The position numbers were made by a program, and so were the translations under genes. A model generated the notes under the pieces. It was not told the origin of the DNA, did not search any database, and saw only the letters and a list, made by a program, of their open reading frames with translations. This document shows positions 24,509 through 32,059 of a DNA stretch of 64,000 nucleotides, one piece after another. The stretch spans positions 1-64,000 of the forward strand of contig NZ_JACOAF010000021.1 of the NCBI RefSeq assembly GCF_014269285.1. Reading direction: 5' to 3'. Each line of letters begins with the position of its first letter. Within the stretch, counting starts at the first letter, position 1. This DNA comes from Rufibacter sediminis (GTDB taxonomy: Bacteria; Bacteroidota; Bacteroidia; Cytophagales; Hymenobacteraceae).

Positions 24509-27500
24509 ATGCCGAAAGTACTTCGTCTTCATAAAACCGGCTCCAACGTAGAAGGATGGGCTAAAACCAGCCAGATCACCAGCACCGAGATCAAGGACAT
24601 GGTGGATGGCGCCGGTGGCCGGGCCCAGAAGATCAATGCCTCCATTCCCACGCCGTTTGCGCGCATGCACCTCTTTGAGACCGCGTTTGATTTTGTGAAG
24701 CAGGGCGTGACCAGCACCCAGAACAGCATTTACCACAAGTTCGTGACCCACTTCTGGGATCTCTGGGAACTGCTCTACAACCACCAGAGCTACGCGCAGG
24801 GCGGAAACAAAATCGTGATCCGGCGCTGGAACAAGCACCAGCAGCTCTCGGCCATGCAGTCTAACCCCAACACCAACCTGCTGGGCAAGACGCTGGAGCT
24901 GTTCATGAACGACAGCCGTTTCCATGGCGTGGAGGACCTGTTCCTGTTTTACCTGGAGTCCACGTCTCCGCGCGGCGACCGTTACCTGCAACTGCTGGGT
25001 GGTACTTCGCCACTGACCTTCCTGTTTGTATCGCCTAACGTGCAGCCGCTGTCCATTAACCGGGCGCAGAACGTGGGCGTGTACTTTGACAACAACTTCA
25101 TTTCTTTAAGTGAGCGCGAGCGCGATTTTCAGGAATATGTGCACCGGTTGTTTGTGTCTAATCCGGACTACATTAGGGCGTTTCCGGCCGTGTACAATGC
25201 CCTGGACGAACACCTGCTCAAGAGCATCAGCATGTCTGGCGTGGGCGGGCAGCACACCATCGCTTCAGATTACCTGCCGCTCGTAGATTTGCAGCAGAAC
25301 CCGGTACACGTGGGGCATCTCACCTTCCTGGTGAAGAAAGACCAGACCGCCGTCACCAGCAGCGATCTTTTCTTGCGCCCAACCAACCCCATGTTCACCG
25401 GAGATCGGCCGATTGTATTGAAGCCTGATTTGAGGTTAGCCCCGCATGTGAAGTACGTGAACAACCTGGCCTGGCCTACCAACACCAACGTGGGCTACTC
25501 AGACAGCAAAGAGATCGCCAGCCGTTCTCTGCCGGGCGTGGGTTTCAACTATCCGTACCTCACCGTGAATGACCTGTTGCAGGAAACCATTGTGCAGGTG
25601 CCTTACGAGGTGAACACCGACCGTTTCTACAGCGGTACCGTGCTGTACCAGCCGGGCGTGACGGAGAAAAGCTTCAATTACCTGTTGCCCGTTACCAGCC
25701 TGTACTTCCAGTATTTCACCCCGGAGGATTTGGCCAATCACCTCACGTTCTACGTGGATGTGAACCATGTGCGCGTGACCTTGCAGATCCCCACGGAGAA
25801 AGGCAACGTGGTGTACGAGCGCAGCTACTATGACAACCCGCTGAACTCCAAAGATGCGCACGGCGAGATCATCCCGGAGAAAGGCCATATCCTGAAATCA
25901 CGGGTGGGCATAGGGGTGTTTCCGTTCTACAAATTCGTGGATGCGCCTACCTACAATGATTTCTACAAGGTCATGCTGGTAGACGAAGACATTGATCCGC
26001 TGCTGGTAAACAGAAATCACTCCCTGACGTTCTATGCGGGGGGGCGGCAACTGGAAGCAGCCGGAGGCATCATTTCAGCTACGTCGCAGCGCCGCACCAA
26101 GAAGAGCAATAGCAGTGCGGGCAGTACGTACTATGAGATCAGAGGCACGCACTTTGACTACGCTGAGCTGGTACACGCTGGCGTGGATGTGACCGGACGC
26201 GCGTTGATCGTGCCTAAGTTCCAGGAGGTGCACCAAGGCATCCAGAACTTCACCTTCGCCATTGACTTCGGGACGTCTAACACGCACATCGCTTATACGT
26301 CCGGCGCGAACCAGCCGCCCAAGGAGTTCGCCATTACGGCCAATGATTTGCAGCTGGTGATGCTGAACAAGCCCTCAGATGATGCTTCACTCACTGATTA
26401 CCAGCGGTTCCACAAACGAGGCTTCGGGCGGTTGTTTGCCGTGGAGACTTTGCTGAAGCGGGAGTTCATTCCCTTGATCATCAACTCCGGCGGCTCGCTG
26501 TATTCTTTCCCGACCAGAACGGCCACCTGTGAGTCCATCGATTTTGAAAACCAGATTCCGAGTTTGTTCGGGAACATCAACATCGGTTTCTCCATCAACA
26601 CCGAGGGCACGCACCAGGACCAGTACAAGCAAACGTACCACACCGATCTGAAGTGGAGCGAAACGCTTTCCAACACCGGCAAACGCCGGATTGAGGCTTT
26701 CTTCACTGAGATCATGCTGCTCATCAAAAACAAAGTGGTCCTGAACAACGGGAACGTGGCCAACACCAAAGTGGTGTGGTTCGCGCCGCTGAGCTTTGAT
26801 GACTATTCCCGCAACATGTTCCAGAACGTGTGGGACGGCGTTTACCACAACGTTTTTAAAAACGGCCGCAATACGGCCTGCATCACAGAATCGGTGGCGC
26901 CGTTTTACTTCCTGTCCAGAACCGGGGCCGTGGTGCCGAGCCAGGATGAGAACCTGATCAACGTGGACATAGGCGGCGGTACCACCGACGTGCTTCTGTT
27001 CACCAACCGCAAACCCTCACACAGCGCTTCGTTCCGATTTGCCGGGAATGATCTGTGGGGCGATGGTTTCGCATCGGTGAAGACCAGCAAAGACAACGGG
27101 CTGCTGCAGTATGGCGTGGCTCACGTGTTACAAATTCCGCTTACGGAGGAAGGCCGTGAATACAAGAAGTTCCTGGAGACGGCGCTGGACAACCCAGATT
27201 TCAGCTCCGCGGATATCACCAGTTTGCTGTTCAGCTATGACAAAGAGTTGCACTACAGCTCTCAGTTGCTGCAAGCGAGACAGCTGCGCCTGATGTTTTA
27301 CCTGCACTTCGGGGCGTTGATGTATCACCTGGCGCAGCTTACCCAACAGTTGGGAACCCAGGTACCGCGTTATATCTGCTTCAGCGGGCAAGGGAGTTTG
27401 TACATCAAATTGCTGGCCGCGGGCAACAACCTGTCCAACGTGGAGCGCTACGCCAAGACCATCTTCCGGAAAGTGACCGGGCAGGAGCCGCCCGCCAACT

Positions 27501-27964
27501 TTAAACTGGTGTTGGTAGACAACCCGAAACAGGTAACCGCCAACGGAGGCGCCATGGCCCTGGAAGGCAACAACCTGTCTGACCTGACCGACATTCCGAT
27601 CATGCGCCCCACCGGAGCCGCCACTAGTGAAGACTCCCTGAAGCCCGTGAACAAGAGCCAGATTTCTTCTACCATCCGGCAGGACGTGCTGGCAAATGTG
27701 ATGGCTTGTCTGGAGCTGTTGCTGGATGATGCGGACATCGCCCCGCTCATGCGTTCCATGGGCGTGGAAGTAGATCCGCACTGGATTCTGAATTTCATGC
27801 GCTCCCACATTCAGGACAGCTACACCATGGTGCTGGAAGAAACCCTCAGGGGCCTTTCGGACCGCGAGCTGATCCCGGAAACCATGTTCTTCATGCCTTT
27901 AAAGCAGTCACTGTACCTGTTGTCTAAAGAATTGTACCAGCAACAGGTAGGCGCCCTCGTTTAA
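24509..27964 (+). CDS. Giant protein with Hsp70/actin-type ATPase domain (cluster gene 4)
   Basis: The first ~575 of 1151 residues are mostly beta-rich and resemble no family I know. The C-terminal half is an actin/Hsp70-fold ATPase: phosphate-1 motif FAIDFGTSNTHIAY (~583-596), phosphate-2 motif NVDIGGGTTDVLLF (~818-831) and adenosine motif YICFSGQGSLY (~955-965). The helix-rich tail ends near 1151. There is no signal peptide or membrane segment, so it should act in the cytoplasm, perhaps assembling or remodelling the tubulin-like partner. It lacks a DnaK-like substrate-binding domain. The ATPase call is strong; the N-terminal domain is unknown. Confidence 0.8.
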   Translation: MPKVLRLHKTGSNVEGWAKTSQITSTEIKDMVDGAGGRAQKINASIPTPFARMHLFETAFDFVKQGVTSTQNSIYHKFVTHFWDLWELLYNHQSYAQGGNKIVIRRWNKHQQLSAMQSNPNTNLLGKTLELFMNDSRFHGVEDLFLFYLESTSPRGDRYLQLLGGTSPLTFLFVSPNVQPLSINRAQNVGVYFDNNFISLSERERDFQEYVHRLFVSNPDYIRAFPAVYNALDEHLLKSISMSGVGGQHTIASDYLPLVDLQQNPVHVGHLTFLVKKDQTAVTSSDLFLRPTNPMFTGDRPIVLKPDLRLAPHVKYVNNLAWPTNTNVGYSDSKEIASRSLPGVGFNYPYLTVNDLLQETIVQVPYEVNTDRFYSGTVLYQPGVTEKSFNYLLPVTSLYFQYFTPEDLANHLTFYVDVNHVRVTLQIPTEKGNVVYERSYYDNPLNSKDAHGEIIPEKGHILKSRVGIGVFPFYKFVDAPTYNDFYKVMLVDEDIDPLLVNRNHSLTFYAGGRQLEAAGGIISATSQRRTKKSNSSAGSTYYEIRGTHFDYAELVHAGVDVTGRALIVPKFQEVHQGIQNFTFAIDFGTSNTHIAYTSGANQPPKEFAITANDLQLVMLNKPSDDASLTDYQRFHKRGFGRLFAVETLLKREFIPLIINSGGSLYSFPTRTATCESIDFENQIPSLFGNINIGFSINTEGTHQDQYKQTYHTDLKWSETLSNTGKRRIEAFFTEIMLLIKNKVVLNNGNVANTKVVWFAPLSFDDYSRNMFQNVWDGVYHNVFKNGRNTACITESVAPFYFLSRTGAVVPSQDENLINVDIGGGTTDVLLFTNRKPSHSASFRFAGNDLWGDGFASVKTSKDNGLLQYGVAHVLQIPLTEEGREYKKFLETALDNPDFSSADITSLLFSYDKELHYSSQLLQARQLRLMFYLHFGALMYHLAQLTQQLGTQVPRYICFSGQGSLYIKLLAAGNNLSNVERYAKTIFRKVTGQEPPANFKLVLVDNPKQVTANGGAMALEGNNLSDLTDIPIMRPTGAATSEDSLKPVNKSQISSTIRQDVLANVMACLELLLDDADIAPLMRSMGVEVDPHWILNFMRSHIQDSYTMVLEETLRGLSDRELIPETMFFMPLKQSLYLLSKELYQQQVGALV

Positions 27965-27971
27965 TCCTGAT

Positions 27972-28012
27972 GCCTCAGCTGTTTTCTGAACGGAAAGCGG
28001 CTGAGGCTTTTT
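27972..28012 (+). terminator. Terminator or attenuator after the Hsp70-like gene
   Basis: GCCTCAGC (27972-27979) pairs with GCTGAGGC (28000-28007), followed by TTTTT. The loop holds TGTTTTCTGAACGGAAA, a fragment of the core palindrome, which suggests the element sits within a terminator hairpin. Confidence 0.75.
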
Positions 28013-28046
28013 CCTACCACATTCATTTAAAGAAACAATTATCGGT

Positions 28047-29111
28047 ATGACCTATATACCTCTCATTTTAGGGATAGTCGCGCTTCTGGTGGCGGCTTTC
28101 ACCTTTTACAAAGCAAGCGGCCTGATGTACAGAATCCAGTCGCTGGAACGGAAAAACCGGGAGCTGGAAGCGGGACTCAAATCCATGGAGAACCACATCA
28201 AGAGATCCGGTAAGAATCAGCAGCCAGAAAACCAGCGGAACCAACGCGGCGGGCAAACGACCCAGCCCCCCGGCCGCGAGCCAAAGCAACCGCAGGAGCC
28301 TCGTCAGCCGCAGGAATCCAGAAAGCAGCAGGGGCAGCAACCTGGCAGAAACCAGCAGCAACCGGAGCAACGCACCAACCAAGGCCAGCCGCAGCAACAA
28401 CGGCAACCGCAGGATCCCCGCCAGAAGCAGGAGGGACAGCCCCAACAGCAGCGCCAACCGCGGGAACCCAGAGAGCCCAGAGAACCAAGGGAGCATAAAG
28501 AGCAACGGCAACCGCAGGAGCCTCGGCAGAAACAACAACCGCAACCCGTAGCGCAGGCTGGTGCCGCGCCCAACCAGGCGCAACGCCCGCCGCAACAACC
28601 TCAGCAACCCAGAAGAAACGAAAACCGAAGAAGAGAGCCTATGAACCCCAATGAACTTGAAGGCGCCGCCGCTCCACAGCAAACTCCGGCCACTACCTTA
28701 GGAAGAGAGATCGTGGGCGATGACCTGCTGAATGAGTTAACCCAGCAGCAAACGCCGCAGGCAGCACCAGCTCCCGAGCCCGAGGCACCCATGAGCCGTA
28801 CACGTTACGCGATTATCCCGGAAGACGGCACCATCAAAACGCACCAGTTGCAGCAGCGCCCCGACTCTGATTCTTACCTGGAGATTGATTCTCCGTCTGA
28901 GGGTAGCAGCAGCACCACGTATCGGTTCAACTTGGCCGGAAACCAGGCCTTTGTGATCTCACAGGGCATGGACCGCCTGGAGAACGCCTTCTCCTTCGAG
29001 AAACCCTCCAACCGGATGGTGACCCGCATTGTGCACCAAGGCGATGGCGTGTTGGTGAGAACCAGCAGCGGCTGGATCATTCAGGAAAAAGCCAGGATTG
29101 ATTTCCGGTAA
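28047..29111 (+). CDS. Membrane-anchored Pro/Gln-rich linker protein (cluster gene 5)
   Basis: A single N-terminal membrane helix (about 3-21) is followed by a short coiled coil (about 28-55), then a ~150-residue stretch built almost only of Gln, Pro, Arg, Glu and Asn (about 57-210). A short acidic linker leads to a compact C-terminal domain (about 250-354) with strands such as STTYRFNLAGNQAFVIS and GVLVRTSSGWIIQEKARI. The low-complexity part would be a flexible tether, perhaps spanning from the membrane to a partner. I recognise no family. It is flanked by hairpins on both sides but stays in cluster orientation. Confidence 0.7.
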   Translation: MTYIPLILGIVALLVAAFTFYKASGLMYRIQSLERKNRELEAGLKSMENHIKRSGKNQQPENQRNQRGGQTTQPPGREPKQPQEPRQPQESRKQQGQQPGRNQQQPEQRTNQGQPQQQRQPQDPRQKQEGQPQQQRQPREPREPREPREHKEQRQPQEPRQKQQPQPVAQAGAAPNQAQRPPQQPQQPRRNENRRREPMNPNELEGAAAPQQTPATTLGREIVGDDLLNELTQQQTPQAAPAPEPEAPMSRTRYAIIPEDGTIKTHQLQQRPDSDSYLEIDSPSEGSSSTTYRFNLAGNQAFVISQGMDRLENAFSFEKPSNRMVTRIVHQGDGVLVRTSSGWIIQEKARIDFR

Positions 29112-29172
29112 GTTCTCCGGGAGGATAGCTTGAAAGTAAGTTCTTTCCGACCCCGCAGTACCACCCAGCGCA

Positions 29173-29223
29173 GAGGAACCGTTTTAGGCCTGTTTTCTGA
29201 AAACAAGCCCGAAACGGTTCCTC
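29173..29223 (+). terminator. Core palindrome, tandem copy A, between cluster genes 5 and 6
   Basis: Outer arms GAGGAACCG (29173-29181) and CGGTTCCTC (29215-29223) enclose TTTTAGGCCTGTTTTC / GAAAACAAGCCCGAAA. The copy lies inside the cluster, 61 bases past the stop of gene 5. Confidence 0.75.
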
Positions 29224-29264
29224 TCCCTTTTTCCCTGATCCCTCTGCAAACAGTTTAAATCCCA

Positions 29265-29314
29265 CTTGTCCGTTTAGAGGCTGTTTTCCAAAAACAGGCT
29301 CTAAACCGGGCAAG
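29265..29314 (+). terminator. Core palindrome, tandem copy B, between cluster genes 5 and 6
   Basis: Outer arms CTTGTCCG (29265-29272) and CGGGCAAG (29307-29314) pair with one G-U wobble; the core is TTTAGAGGCTGTTTTC / AAAACAGGCTCTAAA. Its arms differ from copy A only 42 bases upstream, yet each pairs with itself. Confidence 0.75.
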
Positions 29315-29369
29315 CCGAAATAAAGGCAGTCTATTGCTCTGCTGCTTAAATTTGTCATAAATTACCTAC

Positions 29370-31127
29370 ATGGAAGGAATCTTTATATTTGAAGCGTTAC
29401 TGGTGCTCCTGATCATAGGCTACCAGTGGCGCGTGTACCGGGCCAACCGAGCCAAGGTGGAGCGCATTGAAAGCCTTTTTCCTTCAAAAGAAAAGCTCTC
29501 CGTCACCCGACGGCCGTTGAGCGCTCCGGAGCCTGAGCTGAAACCGTTGGCCGCGCAGGACAAGCTCTGGGACCGCTTGCTGTACGGCGAGGCGTTCCGG
29601 GAATTCTCGCCCACCAATCCGGTGATCAAGAAGATCATTGCCGTTGACGCAGAGGAACTCCACATTGAGGCCCAGAACGGCGAGACGCCTTTTTACACCA
29701 TCAACATAGAGAAGTTCAGGCAACTGGTGCAGAACGGGAACATCTATCTCGTGAGCGATACCACGCCCCGGGAAATAGCGCCCGTTCAGAAAAACGAGCC
29801 CGAAACGGAAGTGGACCTGATCTCCGTCCAGAACCCGTCCGAGACGTTCCAGGATATCCTCAGGAGCACGAACGAGTACCTTCGGCTGAACAAAGGCGCC
29901 GCCGCCGATTTCAATATCCTGAAAGACGTAGCCGAGCGGTATTCTGAAGCGCAGGATGCGGAGGTACAATCCACCATCGGCACTCCGCTGTATGTGGGCT
30001 TGCTGGGCACGTTCTCCGGCGTTATTCTGGGGCTCTCCAGTCTGGTGTGGACGGGTTTGAGCAACAGCTCAGAAGCCGAGTCCTCCTTCATCACCGATCA
30101 AAACATTCCGTCATTCCTGTTTGGCGTGCTTATTGCCATGGCCGGTAGTTTCTGCGGATTGCTGTTCACCATGATGGGGAATTACGCCCTCAAGAATGCC
30201 CGCAGCGCCCGTGACCGGCAGAAGAACGACTACTACACCTTCCTGCAAACGCACCTGCTGCCCAAGCTCAACTCCGACATGTCGGCTAGTCTGGGGAACC
30301 TGAAATCAGTGCTGGACTCGTTCAACAAAGACTTCCTGGACAAGATACTGGGCTTCCGCCCGATTGTAGAAACGCTTACCGATAACATCAGCACGCAGAA
30401 GGAATTCATCCAGAAACTGGACCAGATTGGTTTCACCCAGATGGCCAACGCCAATCTGCAGGTGTTTGACAAAATCAAGGAGAGCGAGCGCCTGTTCATG
30501 AATTTCCTCAACTACCAGGAAGCCCTGAACGAATCGGTTCGGAAAGGCGGGGAGCTCACGCAGAACATCACGCAGGTGCTCAACCGACTCACCAAACTGC
30601 AGGAAGGCTTTGACCAGGTGCCCGGTTACCTGCAACAGCACGACGAGTCCATTCAGCGGCAAATCAATTTCTTTTCTCGTCATGAAGAGGAACTGGACAC
30701 CATCGCGAACCGCACCGAGCAGTATTTTGACAAAGCGTCGCTTAAACTCACCGATCTCATGCAGGCCCGCCTGGAACACCAAGAGCGTGATGCCCAAAAC
30801 GCCTACGAGAAATGGCAGGAGCATTTCAGGAGGCTGAACGAAGACAACCTGTACCAGCGCATTCTGGACTACATGCGTCCGTTCGAGAACCTGACCCCGC
30901 AGCAGGAAAACCTCAACCGGCAGCAACAGAGCCTGGCCCAAGAAGTGAAGCAGACGAACGAGCGCCTGCTGCAGAAAATTGAAACCGACACCGAGATTCA
31001 GCAGCAGTTGCTCCGGCAGCTGGCGGTCCTGAACGCCAACGTGGAGAAGAGCATGGAGCCCGGCGCGTTCAAAGCCGCCCTGGGGAAACTCTTCGGGACG
31101 GGAACCAACAACGGCCGCAAGTCATAA
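29370..31127 (+). CDS. MotA/TolQ/ExbB-type stator subunit with long coiled-coil tail, ZorA-like (cluster gene 6)
   Basis: The 585-residue protein has a first membrane helix at about 4-20, a ~180-residue cytoplasmic insert, then the paired channel helices: GTPLYVGLLGTFSGVILGL (about 204-222) and IPSFLFGVLIAMAGSFCGLLF (about 246-266). These match the TM3/TM4 pair of MotA/ExbB proton-channel proteins. The remaining ~310 residues form a long, mostly coiled-coil cytoplasmic tail rich in Gln, Asn and Glu, as in ZorA of Zorya systems. It would form the stator ring with the MotB-like partner 6 bases downstream. The channel family is firm; the role of the tail is inferred. Confidence 0.82.
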   Translation: MEGIFIFEALLVLLIIGYQWRVYRANRAKVERIESLFPSKEKLSVTRRPLSAPEPELKPLAAQDKLWDRLLYGEAFREFSPTNPVIKKIIAVDAEELHIEAQNGETPFYTINIEKFRQLVQNGNIYLVSDTTPREIAPVQKNEPETEVDLISVQNPSETFQDILRSTNEYLRLNKGAAADFNILKDVAERYSEAQDAEVQSTIGTPLYVGLLGTFSGVILGLSSLVWTGLSNSSEAESSFITDQNIPSFLFGVLIAMAGSFCGLLFTMMGNYALKNARSARDRQKNDYYTFLQTHLLPKLNSDMSASLGNLKSVLDSFNKDFLDKILGFRPIVETLTDNISTQKEFIQKLDQIGFTQMANANLQVFDKIKESERLFMNFLNYQEALNESVRKGGELTQNITQVLNRLTKLQEGFDQVPGYLQQHDESIQRQINFFSRHEEELDTIANRTEQYFDKASLKLTDLMQARLEHQERDAQNAYEKWQEHFRRLNEDNLYQRILDYMRPFENLTPQQENLNRQQQSLAQEVKQTNERLLQKIETDTEIQQQLLRQLAVLNANVEKSMEPGAFKAALGKLFGTGTNNGRKS

Positions 31128-31133
31128 CCAGCC

Positions 31134-31793
31134 ATGAACAAAGACAACCAAGACTTCTTCTGGCCCAGCTATGTAGACCTCATGACCACGCTGTTCCTGA
31201 TCATGCTGGTGCTGTTTGTGCTGAGTTTTAAGATGTTCACCGATAAATCCTCTGAGAACCTTCGCAACATTGCCCGCCTGCAGGTGGAGGTGCAGGAGAA
31301 ACGCAAACTGGACGAGATCAAAGCCGCCCTCTCGCGGCTGGATGGCCGCTATTTCCAGTACAATGAAAAATACAAGCGCCACGAGTTGCTGGTGGATGTG
31401 CTGTTTGAGCAAAGCAGTGCCACTATTCCACAGCGCTCGCTGGCTCCGTTGCGCCGGGCAGGGCAGGAACTGAGCAAGGTTATCAACTCGGTGAAAGGCG
31501 AAGATGTCAAGTACCTGATCGTGATTGACGGCCGCGCCGCCAGTTTCCCCAAAGGCGATGCCCGCAACATCACCCAGCGGGAATACGCCCTGGAGTTAAG
31601 CTACAAAAGGGCCCTGGCGCTGCTGCAGTTCTGGCGCAACGCCGGCATTAAATTCCCGCAGGAACGTATTGAGCTGATCGCTTCAGGCAGTGGTTTTGAA
31701 GGCGCCGGCCGTACCGGTGATGTACGCGATAGAAGGTTCGTGATCCAGATTCTACCGAAGGTAGGAACCCTGGAGACGAAGGTGATCAAGTGA
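31134..31793 (+). CDS. MotB/OmpA-type stator subunit, ZorB-like (cluster gene 7)
   Basis: The 219-residue protein has one N-terminal membrane helix (about 11-33) in the segment FWPSYVDLMTTLFLIMLVLF. Asp15 in YVDLM is at the position of the proton-carrying Asp of MotB. A short coiled coil (about 37-65) leads to an OmpA/MotB-like domain, with SYKRALALLQFW and DRRFVIQILP resembling the peptidoglycan-binding motifs. It would use the ion gradient with the MotA-like protein and hold the cell wall. It closes the cluster; an inverted repeat and terminator follow. Confidence 0.85.
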   Translation: MNKDNQDFFWPSYVDLMTTLFLIMLVLFVLSFKMFTDKSSENLRNIARLQVEVQEKRKLDEIKAALSRLDGRYFQYNEKYKRHELLVDVLFEQSSATIPQRSLAPLRRAGQELSKVINSVKGEDVKYLIVIDGRAASFPKGDARNITQREYALELSYKRALALLQFWRNAGIKFPQERIELIASGSGFEGAGRTGDVRDRRFVIQILPKVGTLETKVIK

Positions 31794-31820
31794 GAGACAA
31801 GCGAATTTATGGTAGACCAT

Positions 31821-31977
31821 GATTCTCCCTTGAGGGGAGATAAAGAGGGGTGTTTACACAGGAGAGCACGCCTTCTAGAACTATTTGAGAGGTATCTCTC
31901 CAAAAGAAAAGCAACGTCAGCAATGCGTGACCGTGGCTGGTGTAAACACCCCTCTAACTCCCCTCAAGGGGAGAATC
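31821..31977. repeat. Long inverted repeat, MITE-like
   Basis: Left arm 31821-31858 (starts GATTCTCCCTTGAGGGGAG, ends GTGTTTACAC) and right arm 31940-31977 are near-perfect reverse complements over about 38 bases, separated by 81 bases. Each arm also contains an inner dyad (CCCTTGAGGGG). The central part shows no gene. Similar CCCCTCAAGGGGAG repeats are, from memory, common in Bacteroidota intergenic DNA. Confidence 0.6.
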
Positions 31978-31984
31978 TACTCAG

Positions 31985-32033
31985 ATAAACAAAGAAGCCG
32001 CTGCATCTTTCTTGCAGCGGCTTCTTTGTTTAT
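31985..32033. terminator. Perfect 21-base-pair bidirectional terminator
   Basis: Left arm 31985-32005 (starts ATAAACAAAGAAGCCGCTGC) and right arm 32013-32033 are exact reverse complements; the loop is TCTTTCT. It separates the convergent stator gene and barrel gene. Confidence 0.88.
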
Positions 32034-32059
32034 AGCCTTTTTTCTGGAAAACGAGGCTA
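32033..32059. repeat. Core palindrome overlapping the stop codon of the barrel gene
   Basis: TAGCCT (32033-32038) pairs with AGGCTA (32054-32059) around TTTTTTCTGGAAAACG. The right arm includes the TAG stop of the minus-strand gene. Confidence 0.55.

Noticed and set aside
28200..28660. Direct-repeat or CRISPR-like array
   Set aside because: The repetition is uneven, in frame and explained by Pro/Gln-rich coding sequence; no regular spacer pattern exists.
21095..31793. Direct annotation as a Zorya defence system
   Set aside because: ZorA/ZorB-like stator genes are present, but no ZorC- or ZorD/ZorE-like gene (helicase or nuclease) is found; the partners are tubulin-like and Hsp70-like instead.
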